Source: Nodosilinea sp. E11 (GTDB lineage Bacteria; Cyanobacteriota; Cyanobacteriia; Phormidesmidales; Phormidesmidaceae). Taken from it: DNA of 64,000 bases. This document shows positions 42,925 through 52,834 of the stretch, piece by piece. The DNA is taken from the NCBI RefSeq assembly GCF_032813545.1, contig NZ_CP136520.1:4520001-4584000 (forward strand), in the 5' to 3' direction. Every line of letters starts with the position of its first letter. Within the stretch, counting starts at the first letter, position 1. The position numbers were made by a program, and so were the translations under genes. The notes under the pieces are model-generated. The model ran no database searches and was not told where the DNA came from. It saw only the letters and a list, made by a program, of their open reading frames with translations.

Positions 42925-45540
42925 ATGCAACCTACCCAAAACCAATTCACTGAAAAAGCCTGGGACGCCATTGTGCGATCGCAGGATATAGCTAAACAGT
43001 CTCAACAGCAGCAGATCGAGAGCGATCACCTGATGCTGGCCCTGCTCGACCAGGAGGGTTTGGCCAGCAGTATTTTTGCCAAACTGGGAGCCAACGGGCA
43101 GCAGCTGCGCGATCGCACCGAAGCGTTTATCAATAGCCAGCCCAAGGTCTCGGGCAGCGGCTCGTCTGTGTATCTGGGCAAATCGCTGGATACCTTGCTA
43201 GACCGGGCCGACAAACACAAAAAAGACTACGGTGACGAATATATCTCCATCGAACACCTGATTTTGGCTTACCCTGGCGATACCCGCTTTGGTAAAACGC
43301 TGTTTCAGGACCTTGGCTTAGGTGAAGCCAAGCTCAAGCAAGTCATTCAAGAGATTCGAGGCACCCAGAAAGTGACCGACCAAAACCCCGAAGGCAAGTA
43401 TCAGTCTCTAGAGAAATATGGCCGTGACCTCACTGATGCGGCCCGTCGGGGCAAACTCGACCCAGTGATTGGTCGCGACGACGAAATTCGTCGCACCATC
43501 CAGATTCTCTCGCGTCGCACTAAAAACAACCCGGTGCTGATTGGCGAGCCAGGGGTTGGCAAAACCGCGATCGCCGAAGGGTTGGCCCAGCGCATTGTCA
43601 GCGGCGACGTGCCCCAGTCGCTCAAAGATCGTCAGCTGATTGCCCTCGACATGGGCTCACTCATTGCCGGGGCCAAGTATCGGGGTGAGTTTGAAGAACG
43701 GCTCAAGGCGGTGCTGAAAGAAGTCACCGACTCCGAAGGGCAGATTATTCTGTTTATTGACGAAATTCATACGGTGGTTGGGGCAGGGGCCACCCAGGGA
43801 GCCATGGATGCGGGCAACCTGCTCAAACCCATGCTGGCTCGGGGCGAGCTACGCTGTATCGGTGCCACCACCCTGGATGAATACCGCAAATACATTGAGA
43901 AAGACGCCGCCCTAGAGCGTCGCTTCCAGCAGGTCTACGTTGGTCAGCCCACGGTGGAAGATACGATCTCGATTCTGCGGGGCCTGAAGGAACGCTACGA
44001 GCTGCACCACGGCGTCACCATTTCTGATAGCGCCTTGGTGGCGGCAGCCACGCTTTCGACCCGGTATATCAGCGATCGCTTCCTGCCCGACAAGGCCATC
44101 GACCTAGTCGACGAAGCCGCTGCCAAGCTGAAGATGGAAATTACCTCTAAGCCCGAGGAGCTTGACGAGGTCGATCGCAAAATTCTTCAGCTCGAAATGG
44201 AACGCCTGTCGCTGAAAAAAGAAATCGACCCCGCCTCCCTAGAGCGGCTAGAGCGCATTGAGAAAGAACTGGCCGACCTCAAAGAGCAACAGAGTGCCCT
44301 CAACGCTCAGTGGCAATCTGAAAAAGATGTGATGGATCACATGCAGTCGATTAAAGAAGACATCGACCGGGTCAACATCGAAATTCAGCAGGCCGAGCGA
44401 GACTACGACCTGAACCGGGCTGCCGAACTCAAGTATGGCAAGCTCACCGAACTGCAACGCCAGCTCGAAACCGCTGAAACCCAGCTGGCCGAAACCCAAA
44501 CCACCGGCAAAACCCTGCTGCGGGAAGAAGTCACCGAATCTGACATTGCCGAAATTATCTCCAAGTGGACGGGCATTCCGGTCAGTAAGCTGGTGCAGTC
44601 AGAAATGACCAAGCTGCTGCTGCTTGAAGACGAGCTGCACGAGCGGGTGATTGGCCAAGAGGAGGCGGTGACAGCGGTAGCTGACTCAATTCAGCGATCG
44701 CGCGCCGGACTCGCCGATCCCAACCGCCCGATCGCCAGCTTCATCTTTCTTGGCCCCACCGGAGTGGGCAAAACCGAGCTGGCCAAGGCCCTAGCCGCCT
44801 ACCTGTTTGACACCGAGGAGGCCCTGGTACGCATCGACATGTCGGAATACATGGAGAAGCACGCTGTCTCTCGCCTGATCGGTGCCCCTCCGGGCTATGT
44901 CGGCTACGACGAGGGGGGCCAACTGACCGAGGCCATCCGCCGCCGCCCCTTCGCGGTGATTCTCTTCGACGAAATTGAGAAAGCCCACCCCGACGTGTTT
45001 AACGTCATGCTGCAAATTCTGGATGACGGTCGGGTCACCGACGCCCAGGGCCGCACGGTGGACTTCAAAAACGCCATCATCATTATGACCAGCAACATTG
45101 GCTCCCAGTTCATTCTTGACGTCGCTGGCGACGATAGCCAGTACGAAGAGATGAAATCTCGGGTGATGGAGGCCCTGCGGGGCAACTTTCGGCCCGAGTT
45201 TCTCAACCGGGTAGATGAAATGATCATCTTCCACGGGCTGCTTAAGTCGCAGCTACGCAACATCGTCAAACTGCAAATCGTTCGTCTAGAAGAACGCCTA
45301 GCCGACCGCAAAATGGCCATTACGCTAACCGAAGCTGCGCTAGACTTTCTAGCTGAGGTGGGCTACGACCCAGTGTACGGAGCCCGCCCGCTGAAACGAG
45401 CGATTCAGCGAGAGCTAGAAACGCAAATTGCCAAGGCTATTCTACGGAGTGAGTTCACCGAAGGCGACACCATCTTTGTCGATGTAGAGAATGAACGTCT
45501 CTCGTTTAAGCGACTGTCGGCAGGGCTGTTGAGTGTATAG
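42925..45540 (+). CDS. clpB: ATP-dependent chaperone ClpB
   Basis: 871-residue disaggregase of the Hsp100 family that works with DnaK to rescue aggregated proteins. N-domain at 1-150, first AAA domain with GEPGVGKT (Walker A) and FIDEIH (Walker B), the coiled-coil middle domain (about 410-525, [24 protein letters not shown] region), second AAA domain with [15 protein letters not shown] and [14 protein letters not shown]. The full length and the complete middle domain distinguish it from ClpC and ClpA. Cyanobacteria often have two ClpB paralogues; which one this is cannot be decided here. Confidence 0.97.
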   Translation: MQPTQNQFTEKAWDAIVRSQDIAKQSQQQQIESDHLMLALLDQEGLASSIFAKLGANGQQLRDRTEAFINSQPKVSGSGSSVYLGKSLDTLLDRADKHKKDYGDEYISIEHLILAYPGDTRFGKTLFQDLGLGEAKLKQVIQEIRGTQKVTDQNPEGKYQSLEKYGRDLTDAARRGKLDPVIGRDDEIRRTIQILSRRTKNNPVLIGEPGVGKTAIAEGLAQRIVSGDVPQSLKDRQLIALDMGSLIAGAKYRGEFEERLKAVLKEVTDSEGQIILFIDEIHTVVGAGATQGAMDAGNLLKPMLARGELRCIGATTLDEYRKYIEKDAALERRFQQVYVGQPTVEDTISILRGLKERYELHHGVTISDSALVAAATLSTRYISDRFLPDKAIDLVDEAAAKLKMEITSKPEELDEVDRKILQLEMERLSLKKEIDPASLERLERIEKELADLKEQQSALNAQWQSEKDVMDHMQSIKEDIDRVNIEIQQAERDYDLNRAAELKYGKLTELQRQLETAETQLAETQTTGKTLLREEVTESDIAEIISKWTGIPVSKLVQSEMTKLLLLEDELHERVIGQEEAVTAVADSIQRSRAGLADPNRPIASFIFLGPTGVGKTELAKALAAYLFDTEEALVRIDMSEYMEKHAVSRLIGAPPGYVGYDEGGQLTEAIRRRPFAVILFDEIEKAHPDVFNVMLQILDDGRVTDAQGRTVDFKNAIIIMTSNIGSQFILDVAGDDSQYEEMKSRVMEALRGNFRPEFLNRVDEMIIFHGLLKSQLRNIVKLQIVRLEERLADRKMAITLTEAALDFLAEVGYDPVYGARPLKRAIQRELETQIAKAILRSEFTEGDTIFVDVENERLSFKRLSAGLLSV

Positions 45541-45555
45541 ACAAGCCGGCTAGTT

Positions 45556-45587
45556 CTAGGCAAAGGAGGCCCTTCTCCTTTGCCTAG
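45556..45587 (+). terminator. hairpin after clpB
   Basis: Perfect 13-bp stem CTAGGCAAAGGAG / CTCCTTTGCCTAG with a 6-base loop, 15 bases after the clpB stop. No T-run follows, so it may be a transcript-stabilising or factor-dependent end. Confidence 0.7.
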
Positions 45588-45902
45588 GACATTAACCTTT
45601 GAAACGGGGCATTTCGTTTTTAACGACTACGGTTGCACTAATGGAACTGGTTTTGGCACTATAGGCTTTATAGGCATTTTCACTAGAACAGTCAGTCCTT
45701 GTCTTCCAAACTTTTTCAGTAGTTTTCTGGAACACATTTTGGGCATACTGGTGTTAATACCGCAGGATTGTGGTCAGCGCGTGCCCTTTTGGGCTTGATA
45801 GGAGCTACTTTTGTAGCTTGCTTGCGCCAATGTCAACCAATCAGGAGCATCTTAGGGGTGAACCGGGTCCTGCCGGAATTGCACCCGTTTATTCAATCGG
45901 TA
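45588..45902. other. spacer between clpB hairpin and comFB
   Basis: About 315 bases. The reading frame of comFB is open back to 45768 but that part is not conserved-looking. Two small hairpins (GCCC-TTTT-GGGC near 45783 and AGCTAC-TTTT-GTAGCT at 45803-45818) lie close to the presumed start region. Confidence 0.35.
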
Positions 45903-46547
45903 ATGGGGTTGGTTATGAAAATCGTTCACGACGGTCCGAAGCACGGCTACATCAATGTGATGGAACTCTTGGTAGCCGAAGAAGTAGAAAAACAGCTCAA
46001 AACCCTACAACCTCGCGTTCTAAAGTATCTCAAGCGGGTAGAGGTTGAAACTTATGCGCTTAACCGCCTGCCCTCTCTCTACGCCTCGAGTGAGAAAGGG
46101 TGGCAACACCAGTACGAAAAAGCTAAGCGAGAACTGCACAACCAGATTAAGGGAGCCGTGCGCCAGGCTTTTGCCGCCGTTCAAGTTGATCCGATTCGGT
46201 CGTCTGAACCGATCAATTTGAAGGAGCAAGAAGCGGCCACTGTGGCCCTCAATGCCCTGCGCGAGATGCTAAAGCAGCCTGACCTGAGCTGGGAAGGGGC
46301 TATTAACCGCCTGCGCTCTATGCTAGGTATGCGGGGTGAGACATCGCCGACTGAGACAACCGGTGAAGGGTCGCACCGGACTCGCTATCGAGGTAAGCCA
46401 CCTGAGATGTCTAGCGCTGAGCAGGCCGATGGTAACCATGGCCATTACTGGCGTCCTGGCACCTACGGATCGGAGGTGTCGTGGCAAAAGAGCCACACCT
46501 CCTCCGGTAGTGGGTTTGACTGGAACGATACCCGCTACCAAAAGTAA
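45903..46547 (+). CDS. comFB: ComFB family protein (cyclic-dinucleotide receptor-like)
   Basis: About 214 residues. The ComFB domain is clear: GYINVMELLVAEEVEKQLKTLQPRVLKYLKRVEVETYALNRLPSLYASSEKGW and AVRQAFAAVQVDPIR. In cyanobacteria, ComFB-type proteins have recently been linked to competence, motility and cyclic dinucleotide binding. The domain is followed by about 110 residues that are not part of it: a helical piece (EAATVALNALREMLKQP) and a polar low-complexity tail rich in Ser, Gly and Trp. ATG at 45903 and 45915 are both plausible starts. It stands alone after clpB. Confidence 0.85.
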   Translation: MGLVMKIVHDGPKHGYINVMELLVAEEVEKQLKTLQPRVLKYLKRVEVETYALNRLPSLYASSEKGWQHQYEKAKRELHNQIKGAVRQAFAAVQVDPIRSSEPINLKEQEAATVALNALREMLKQPDLSWEGAINRLRSMLGMRGETSPTETTGEGSHRTRYRGKPPEMSSAEQADGNHGHYWRPGTYGSEVSWQKSHTSSGSGFDWNDTRYQK

Positions 46548-46563
46548 GCCGTATTAACCCCGT

Positions 46564-47817
46564 CTAGCCAAACCCTGTTTGGCTAAACCCTTTCTGAGTC
46601 AGCAGCCCGGTGGGAATGCCCAGGTTGGCCACCCCCTGGCGCAGGCTGGCAGCGGCAGCAGGGTCGATCGTCTCGTAGATGGCGATCGCCCGCTGAAACG
46701 CATCTAGAGCTTCTGGTAGCTGACCCAGTTTAAACAGGGCTACAGCTAGGTTTTGGTGAGCTTCGGGATAGCTGGGCTCGAGGGCGATCGCCTGGCGGTA
46801 GGCGGCGATCGCCTCATCTAGGTAGCCTTGCCCCCGGTAGGCCGTGCCCAGGTTGTAGTGGGCGATCGCCAGAGTGGGGTCGGCCTCAACCGCCTGTTGA
46901 AATAGCTCAACCGCAGTGGCAAACTCCCCCTGGGCCTTCTTGAGGCTGCCGTAGTTGATCAGTGCCCCCAGCTTGAGGCGGGGCGGCACGTCTTGGGCTA
47001 GGGCCGCCTGATAATCGTTGGCCGCCTGGTGGGGCAGATGGGCCAGGGCCAAGGCGCGGTGGTAGTGCACCTCGTAACTGGTGAGGGCGTCTAAAGCCTC
47101 AGCCTGCTCCAGGGCGCGATCGAGCAACGGTAGCGCGGCCTCAGATTTGTCTGCTTCGATATAGAGGGCGGCCAGCTTGTTGAGCAAATAGGCGTCGTCG
47201 GGGTGGTCAGCCAGGTAGCGCTCCATAGTGGTGCGGGCGCGATCAAACTTGCCCCGCTGCATCACCACTACCGGGTCGTAGCCCGTATGGTGGAGGGCTA
47301 CTTCGCCTAGGGTAATCACCTGCCAGTGCGCATCTTGCTGCTGCAAGGCCACTACGCTATCGTCCACGGTCTCGTGGTAGGGACGTTTAAAGGCAATCTC
47401 GGGCAGACGGCGAAAACACCGGGTAATCAGCGTGTAAGGGGCCTGGGAAGCCCCTAATTCTAGGCGCAACAGGTTAATGGCCAGCACATCGGCAGCAGCC
47501 ACATCCCCTAGGGGGTGCCCCTGGTCGAGGCGCTGGAGCACCTGGGCTGTCTCGCTCAGCAACACTTCATCGGCATCGAGCACCAGCACCCAGTCGCCAG
47601 TGGCGTGGCGCAGTGACTCGTTGCGGGCGGCGGCAAAGTCGTTTTCCCAGGCAAAGCTGTGGACGGTAGCACCGTGGGCTTGGGCGATCGCCACGGTGTC
47701 ATCCACCGACCCCGTATCGACCACGACGACTTCGCTGACCACCCCCTGCACGCTTTTCAAGGTGCGGCCCAGGGTGGCGGCCTCGTTTTTGACAATCATG
47801 CACAGGCTGATGGTCAC
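46564..47817 (-). CDS. glycosyltransferase family 2 with TPR repeats
   Basis: 417 residues. The N-terminal GT-A domain (about 1-200) shows SLCMIVKNEAATLGRTLKSVQG, VVVDTGSVDDTVAIAQAHGA and VLVLDADEVLL (the DxD metal site). From about 205 onward there are TPR repeats, for example TLAIAHYNLGTAYRGQGYLDEAIAAYRQAIALEPSYPEAHQNLAVALFKLGQLPEALDAF. Acceptor unknown; such fusions usually modify proteins or glycans. The GTG start overlaps the argH stop codon by one base (TAGTG), implying translational coupling. Confidence 0.9.
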   Translation of the reverse strand: MTISLCMIVKNEAATLGRTLKSVQGVVSEVVVVDTGSVDDTVAIAQAHGATVHSFAWENDFAAARNESLRHATGDWVLVLDADEVLLSETAQVLQRLDQGHPLGDVAAADVLAINLLRLELGASQAPYTLITRCFRRLPEIAFKRPYHETVDDSVVALQQQDAHWQVITLGEVALHHTGYDPVVVMQRGKFDRARTTMERYLADHPDDAYLLNKLAALYIEADKSEAALPLLDRALEQAEALDALTSYEVHYHRALALAHLPHQAANDYQAALAQDVPPRLKLGALINYGSLKKAQGEFATAVELFQQAVEADPTLAIAHYNLGTAYRGQGYLDEAIAAYRQAIALEPSYPEAHQNLAVALFKLGQLPEALDAFQRAIAIYETIDPAAAASLRQGVANLGIPTGLLTQKGFSQTGFG

Positions 47818-49211
47818 TAGCCCTCTCCTAGGGCTTGATGCGCCCGCGCGATCGCCAAACGCACCTGCTCAAAGCCGGTGCCACCGTAGCTGTTACGGGC
47901 TGAGACCACCTGCTGAGGAGCGATCGCCGCGTAGATGTCGTCTTCAAAGGCGGGGTGGATGGCCTGCCATTCGTCGAGGGTGAGCTGCCGCAGCAGCTTG
48001 TTTGCCGCCAAGGAGGTCTTCACCACTTTGCCCACCAGGTTATAGGCCTCCCGAAACGGCACCCCCTTGGCGGCCAGGTAGTCGGCCACATCGGTGGCGT
48101 TGGAATAGTCTTCGTTCACCGCCTGACCAAGCCGTGGCACCTGAAAATTGACCCCCTCGGCCAGCAGAATGGTCATAGCTTCAACACAACCGCGCACGGT
48201 ATTGACGGTGTCGAACAGTGCCTCTTTGTCTTCTTGCAGATCTTTGTTGTAGGCCAAAGGCAGGCCCTTCATCATCACCAGCAGCCCTTGCAGGTGGCCA
48301 AACACACGCCCCGTCTTGCCCCGCACCAGCTCAGGCACATCGGGGTTTTTCTTTTGGGGCATGATGCTGGAGCCGGTGGAGCAGCTATCGTTGAGGGTGA
48401 CAAAGCTAAACTCCTCCGAGGCCCAGAGAATCATTTCCTCTGACAGGCGCGACAGGTGCACCATGATCAGGCTGGCGGCGCAGGCAAATTCGATCGCAAA
48501 GTCGCGATCGCTCACCCCGTCGAGACTGTTGCCGTACACCTGCTCAAACCCCAGCAGTTCGGCTGCATACTGGCGATCGATAGGGAACGTTGTGCCGGCC
48601 AGAGCCCCGCAGCCCAGGGGCGAAATATTCACCCGCTTTTGCAGGTCGTGGAGCCGATCCCAGTCGCGCTGAGCCATATCAAAATAGGCCAGCAGGTGGT
48701 GGGCCAGGCTCAGGGGCTGAGCCCGCTGCAGATGGGTGTAGCCGGGAATCAAGGTTTCGACATGGGCTTCGGCCAAGCCCAGCAGGGTTTGCTGATACTG
48801 GCGGAGCTGCCCTTGCAGAGCCTCGATCTGAGCCCGGAGGTAAAGGCGGAGGTCAGTGCCGACCTGGTCGTTGCGCGATCGCGCCGTATGCAACTTTTTG
48901 CCGACATCGCCAATTAGTTCTGTCAGTCGCCGCTCCACGGCAAAGTGGACATCCTCGGCTTCCACACCTGGGTTAAAGTCTCCCCGGCGAAAGTCTTGGC
49001 GAATGGTTTCTAGCCCCGTCACAATCTGCTCACCCTCTTCGGGGCTGATAATGCCGGTTTTAACCAGCATTTTGGCGTGGGCCTCAGAGCCGGTCAAGTC
49101 GTACTCAATCAGTTGAATGTCAAAGCCAATGCTGGCGTTGAACAGCGCGATCGCTGGGTGCAGCGCCGTTTCAAAGCGCTGGCTCCAGGTTTGGGTAGGG
49201 GGCGTTTCCAT
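47817..49211 (-). CDS. argH: argininosuccinate lyase
   Basis: Last step of arginine synthesis: splits argininosuccinate into arginine and fumarate. 464 residues with the fumarase-family signature [12 protein letters not shown], the N-terminal [16 protein letters not shown] and [12 protein letters not shown]-type block ([19 protein letters not shown]). The stop codon overlaps the GTG start of the glycosyltransferase. No other arginine gene is in the window. Confidence 0.97.
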   Translation of the reverse strand: METPPTQTWSQRFETALHPAIALFNASIGFDIQLIEYDLTGSEAHAKMLVKTGIISPEEGEQIVTGLETIRQDFRRGDFNPGVEAEDVHFAVERRLTELIGDVGKKLHTARSRNDQVGTDLRLYLRAQIEALQGQLRQYQQTLLGLAEAHVETLIPGYTHLQRAQPLSLAHHLLAYFDMAQRDWDRLHDLQKRVNISPLGCGALAGTTFPIDRQYAAELLGFEQVYGNSLDGVSDRDFAIEFACAASLIMVHLSRLSEEMILWASEEFSFVTLNDSCSTGSSIMPQKKNPDVPELVRGKTGRVFGHLQGLLVMMKGLPLAYNKDLQEDKEALFDTVNTVRGCVEAMTILLAEGVNFQVPRLGQAVNEDYSNATDVADYLAAKGVPFREAYNLVGKVVKTSLAANKLLRQLTLDEWQAIHPAFEDDIYAAIAPQQVVSARNSYGGTGFEQVRLAIARAHQALGEG

Positions 49212-49227
49212 GGGAAGGGGGTCGAGT

Positions 49228-49569
49228 TTAGTACGCGGTCAGATTGCGAATCATATAGCCAAGCACAATGCCAAACAGTAGCGCCCAGATCTGGCCCGAC
49301 TCGACAAAGTTGTTCCAAATGCTGACCATATCCCCCAGAATATCTTGGTCAAACTGCTGGGCCAACATCGGGGAAAGGGCATCGTTGGCTACTGCCAGAC
49401 CTGCTACACCAGACGCATCGGCGATCGTAACTTCGGTAAAATAGCCGCTGAAGCTCTCCCCATTGTCCAGGCTGACGGGGCGCAGAATAGTATCTACTGA
49501 AAGAGATGGGGAAGCCAGTTGAAACGAACCTTGCAGCAAAGAATCGGAAAGCTGGGGAATGACGTCCAT
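49228..49569 (-). CDS. small protein with C-terminal membrane anchor
   Basis: 113 residues, family unrecognised. The first 85 residues are soluble and acidic ([31 protein letters not shown]), and the last segment [17 protein letters not shown] is a likely membrane span with a short tail NLTAY. It lies 16 bp upstream of argH on the same strand, so it may share its transcript. It is divergent from the permease with a 20 bp gap between start codons. Confidence 0.7.
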   Translation of the reverse strand: MDVIPQLSDSLLQGSFQLASPSLSVDTILRPVSLDNGESFSGYFTEVTIADASGVAGLAVANDALSPMLAQQFDQDILGDMVSIWNNFVESGQIWALLFGIVLGYMIRNLTAY

Positions 49570-49589
49570 GGCGCTGTAACGACCTGAGC

Positions 49590-51323
49590 ATGGTTAACAC
49601 CCAACAGACTATCACCATACCGCCGAGACCGAACCTCTGGAACCCAAAAACCATCTGGGGTCTAGCCGTTGTCACCGCCTTGGCGGGGGCGGCTTACCAG
49701 GCGGGCCTGGGCCGACCGGGAGCCGATCTGATTAACCTAGGCGGCTGGCCCCAGTTGCAAGAGTTTTTGGTAGCCAGTCTGCACCCCGATCTCAGCGCTG
49801 AATTTGTGGCCCTGATGGGCCGCGCCGCCCTGGTTACCCTGGCCTACGCCGTGCTGGGGACTGCTCTCAGCGTCGGCCTAGGCCTAGTGGGTGGTCTGTT
49901 CTCTTCGGCAGTGTGGTGGCAAACTCTGTTTCCCCAGGCCTCCTGGGGGCTGGGTCAGGCCGGTTGGTTGGCGGTGCGGGGGGTGTTGGCCTTTCCCCGC
50001 GCTATTCACGAGCTGATCTGGGGGCTGGTGTTGGTGCTGGTGCTGGGGCTAAACCCATTGGTCGGGGTGCTGGCGATCGCTATTCCCTTTGGGGCGATCG
50101 TCGCCAAAGTCTTTTCCGAAATTTTAGATGAAACCCCCCCCGAGCCCCTGCATGCCCTGCTCAATGCCGGTACGCCGCCGCTGGTCGCCTTCATCTACGG
50201 TTTGCTGCCCCAGGCCTTGCCCAACCTGCTCTCCTATACCTTCTACCGCTTTGAGTGTTCACTGCGGGCCTCGGCGGTGCTGGGCATTATTGGCGCTGGG
50301 GGGCTGGGCTACGAGATTTTCTTGAGTTTGCAATCGCTGCGCTACGAGCAGCTTTGGACCGGCTTTTACGCCCTGATTGTGCTCAACGGTGCGGTCGATG
50401 CTTGGAGCGCCTTGGTGCGCCGCCGCATGGGGTTTACCAGCCGCCTCGATATCAACCGCAAACCGGGGAGTGCTACTGCGCGATCGCCCCACCAGGCCCC
50501 CCGGCAGGATGGCTTTCTCAAGCTGTCGTGGATCGGGGCGGTGCTGGCGGTGCCCCTGAGCTGGTGGTGGTTGCAGCTAGATCTGGGGGTGCTGTGGTCG
50601 GCTCGCACCCAGCGCCTCCTGGGTGAACTTTTAGGCAGTGGCTGGCCGTCCCTGCCCACCTGGGCAGAGGTGGCTAATTTGGCCCGCCTCTCTTGGCTGA
50701 CGGTGGCGATGTCCATGGTGGCGATCGCCCTGGCCGGTCTGGGGGGCATTCTGATTTCGCTGCCCGCCGCCCAAAACTTTTTGCTACCGGGGGGGCTGCT
50801 GCGGCCCCTTGGTCAGCGAGAAGGCGCTCCCTGGGTGGCCTACACTCTGCTAGGTCTGAGTCGGCTGGTGCTGCTAATCAGCCGCGCCATCCCCGCCCCG
50901 ATCTGGGCGCTGGTGCTGCTGTACATGCTGTTTCCCGGCGTGCTGCCGGGAGCCATGGCCCTAGCCCTCCACAACTTTGGCATCCTCGGTCGTCTGATGG
51001 CTGAGGTGAACGAGAACCTAGACGATCGCCCTGTGCGGGCGCTGGCGACGTTGGGGGCTAGCCCCAGTCAGGTTGTGGCCTACGGCATTTTGCCCCAAAA
51101 TCTAGGGCGATTTTTAGCCTATATTCTCTACCGTTGGGAAGTGTGTCTGCGTGAAACTGTGATCGTGGGGCTGGTCGGGGCGGGTGGGCTAGGCCGTCTA
51201 CTCACCGAGCAAATCAGCAGTTTCGACTTCAGTGGGGTGGGCATCACCTTGGCGGTATTTGTGGCGCTTACCTTTGCAGTAGATGCGATCAGTCAGCAAT
51301 TACGAGCGGTGCTGAGGGAGTAA
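49590..51323 (+). CDS. ABC transporter permease, two PhnE-like halves in one chain
   Basis: 577 residues with about ten to twelve membrane segments. Each half contains a PhnE-like permease module with an EAA-type loop: first half LLNAGTPPLVAFIYGLLPQALPNLLSYTFYRFECSLRASAVLGIIGAGGLGYEI, second half ALATLGASPSQVVAYGILPQNLGRFLAYILYRWEVCLRETVIVGLVGAGGLGRLL. PhnE proteins import phosphonate, phosphate or phosphite. The usual partners (PhnC ATPase, PhnD binding protein) are not next to it in this window, which is unusual. A hairpin terminator and a MITE-like element follow. Confidence 0.85.
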   Translation: MVNTQQTITIPPRPNLWNPKTIWGLAVVTALAGAAYQAGLGRPGADLINLGGWPQLQEFLVASLHPDLSAEFVALMGRAALVTLAYAVLGTALSVGLGLVGGLFSSAVWWQTLFPQASWGLGQAGWLAVRGVLAFPRAIHELIWGLVLVLVLGLNPLVGVLAIAIPFGAIVAKVFSEILDETPPEPLHALLNAGTPPLVAFIYGLLPQALPNLLSYTFYRFECSLRASAVLGIIGAGGLGYEIFLSLQSLRYEQLWTGFYALIVLNGAVDAWSALVRRRMGFTSRLDINRKPGSATARSPHQAPRQDGFLKLSWIGAVLAVPLSWWWLQLDLGVLWSARTQRLLGELLGSGWPSLPTWAEVANLARLSWLTVAMSMVAIALAGLGGILISLPAAQNFLLPGGLLRPLGQREGAPWVAYTLLGLSRLVLLISRAIPAPIWALVLLYMLFPGVLPGAMALALHNFGILGRLMAEVNENLDDRPVRALATLGASPSQVVAYGILPQNLGRFLAYILYRWEVCLRETVIVGLVGAGGLGRLLTEQISSFDFSGVGITLAVFVALTFAVDAISQQLRAVLRE

Positions 51324-51418
51324 CGAATACCCAATCTGACCCACCAAACCCCGATTCAAACCTGCCCTAACCCAATCGTTCCCAACCTCAGAGCGGCCCA
51401 TCATGCATGACTACTATC

Positions 51419-51464
51419 TAAACAGCCCTGGCACAGTATTTATCGCTGTGCCAGGGCTGTTTAG
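51419..51464 (+). terminator. hairpin after the PhnE-like gene
   Basis: 18-bp stem TAAACAGCCCTGGCACAG / CTGTGCCAGGGCTGTTTA with a 9-base loop (TATTTATCG). It is 95 bases after the permease stop codon. Confidence 0.85.
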
Positions 51465-51483
51465 GCTTTAGCTTGGCAGACTA

Positions 51484-51581
51484 CTATAGCTGTAGCCAGT
51501 CTGGTTAAGACATTTTCCCTAAAAACGTTCGAACGTTTTTAAGGTATCTGGATGTCCTAACCCAAGTGACTATGGCTATAA
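51484..51581. mobile_element. MITE-like element, family B, copy 2
   Basis: About 98 bp, between the permease terminator and the recA end. The left end is CTATAGCTGTAGCCAGTCTG then GTTAAGACAT; the right end ATGTCCTAACCCAAGTGACT then ATGGCTATA. The core is the palindrome AAAACGTTCGAACGTTTT. It matches the element at 18471-18568 over its whole length with scattered changes, chiefly a shorter core. Confidence 0.75.
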
Positions 51582-51599
51582 GACTTTAGGCCAAAGTTT

Positions 51600-52679
51600 T
51601 TATTCGTCTTCATCCGGGTAAGCTTCGTCTTCAACCTCGATTTCAATGTCCTCAGCTACCGCCACGGCGGTTCCGCCAATCTCCAGTTTCTCTCGCACCT
51701 GGGCTTCGACCTTTTGGGCAAAGGCGGCGTCTTCTTGCAATCGCTGGATGGTATTTTCGCGGCCCTGACCAATGTTGTCGCCCTCGTAGCTATACCAGGC
51801 CCCTTTGCGGACAATCACCCCGGTTTGCTCTGCCAGATCTACCAGGCAGCCCATGGTAGAGATACCCTGGCCAAAGAGAATGTCAAACTCGCCGATGCGG
51901 AAGGGAGGCGCGACCTTGTTCTTGGCGACCTTGACCTTGGCACGGATGCCATACTCCTCGGTGCCCTTCTTCAGGGTTTGAATGCGGCGAATGTCGAGCC
52001 GCACCGAGGCGTAGAATTTCAGCGCGTTACCCCCAGTGGTGACCTCGGGGTTACCGTAGGAGATGCCAATTTTTTGCCGCAGCTGGTTCAAAAAGATCAC
52101 GGTGCACTGCGATTTACCAATGCTGCCGGTAATTTTTCGCAGGGCCTGACTCATCAATCGGGCCTGAAGGCCCACGTGGGCATCGCCCATTTCCCCTTCA
52201 ATTTCGGCGCGGGGCACAAGGGCCGCAACCGAGTCAACGACGACCACGTCAATCGCGGACGATCGCACCAGTTGATCGACTACCTCTAGCCCCATTTCAC
52301 CGGTGTCGGGCTGGGAGACCAGCAGTTCTTCTACATTTACCCCCAGGGCGGCGGCATAGATGGGGTCAAGGGCGTGCTCAGCATCGACAAAGGCCGCTAC
52401 CCCGCCCATCTTCTGCACCTCGGCCAGCACGTGCAGGGCCACGGTGGTTTTACCCGAGCTTTCTGGGCCGTAGATTTCGATCACACGCCCCTTGGGCAGG
52501 CCGCCGCCCAGGGCCAAGTCGAGGGTCAAAGCCCCGGTAGAAATCGTTTCAACCTTCATACGAGCCGCATCGCCCAGGCGCATGATCGCCCCTTTGCCAA
52601 AGTTGCGCTCAATTTGCCCCAGCACCAGGGTGAGGGCCTTTTCTTTTTCGCTTTGTTCTTTGCCTTTTTTTACCGCCAT
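51600..52679 (-). CDS. recA: recombinase RecA
   Basis: 359-residue ATPase of homologous recombination and, where present, the SOS response. Walker [10 protein letters not shown], the [17 protein letters not shown] block, [11 protein letters not shown] and [37 protein letters not shown] are diagnostic. The acidic tail [17 protein letters not shown] is typical of cyanobacterial RecA. The frame is open to 52757, but the ATG at 52679 gives the family N-terminus [16 protein letters not shown]. Promoter elements lie about 60-90 bases upstream of this start. Confidence 0.98.
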   Translation of the reverse strand: MAVKKGKEQSEKEKALTLVLGQIERNFGKGAIMRLGDAARMKVETISTGALTLDLALGGGLPKGRVIEIYGPESSGKTTVALHVLAEVQKMGGVAAFVDAEHALDPIYAAALGVNVEELLVSQPDTGEMGLEVVDQLVRSSAIDVVVVDSVAALVPRAEIEGEMGDAHVGLQARLMSQALRKITGSIGKSQCTVIFLNQLRQKIGISYGNPEVTTGGNALKFYASVRLDIRRIQTLKKGTEEYGIRAKVKVAKNKVAPPFRIGEFDILFGQGISTMGCLVDLAEQTGVIVRKGAWYSYEGDNIGQGRENTIQRLQEDAAFAQKVEAQVREKLEIGGTAVAVAEDIEIEVEDEAYPDEDE

Positions 52680-52739
52680 AGTTGCCTCAGTGCTGTAGGA
52701 CAAGACCCTGTACCCCAAAACAGTTGTCTCCAGAACCAC

Positions 52740-52767
52740 AGTATAGTACAATTGCACTCAATAGCAA
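52740..52767 (-). promoter_or_regulatory. recA promoter with LexA-like palindrome
   Basis: On the minus strand: -35 TTGCTA (52762-52767), 16-base spacer, -10 TATACT (52740-52745). The spacer contains AGTGCAATTGTACT (52745-52758), which fits the cyanobacterial LexA box RGTAC-N3-DGTWC with one mismatch. The position between -35 and -10 is what a repressor site would need. No experiment is implied. Confidence 0.5.
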
Positions 52768-52834
52768 TAGGTAGCTTATAGGGTTTCGGCAGTCTAACTG
52801 CACCAGATCCTTCCATGCTGAGGCGGTTAAGCCC

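Noticed and set aside
45588-45798. 72-codon plus-strand frame between clpB and comFB
   Set aside because: It overlaps the clpB hairpin, has no ribosome site, and is not in frame with comFB.
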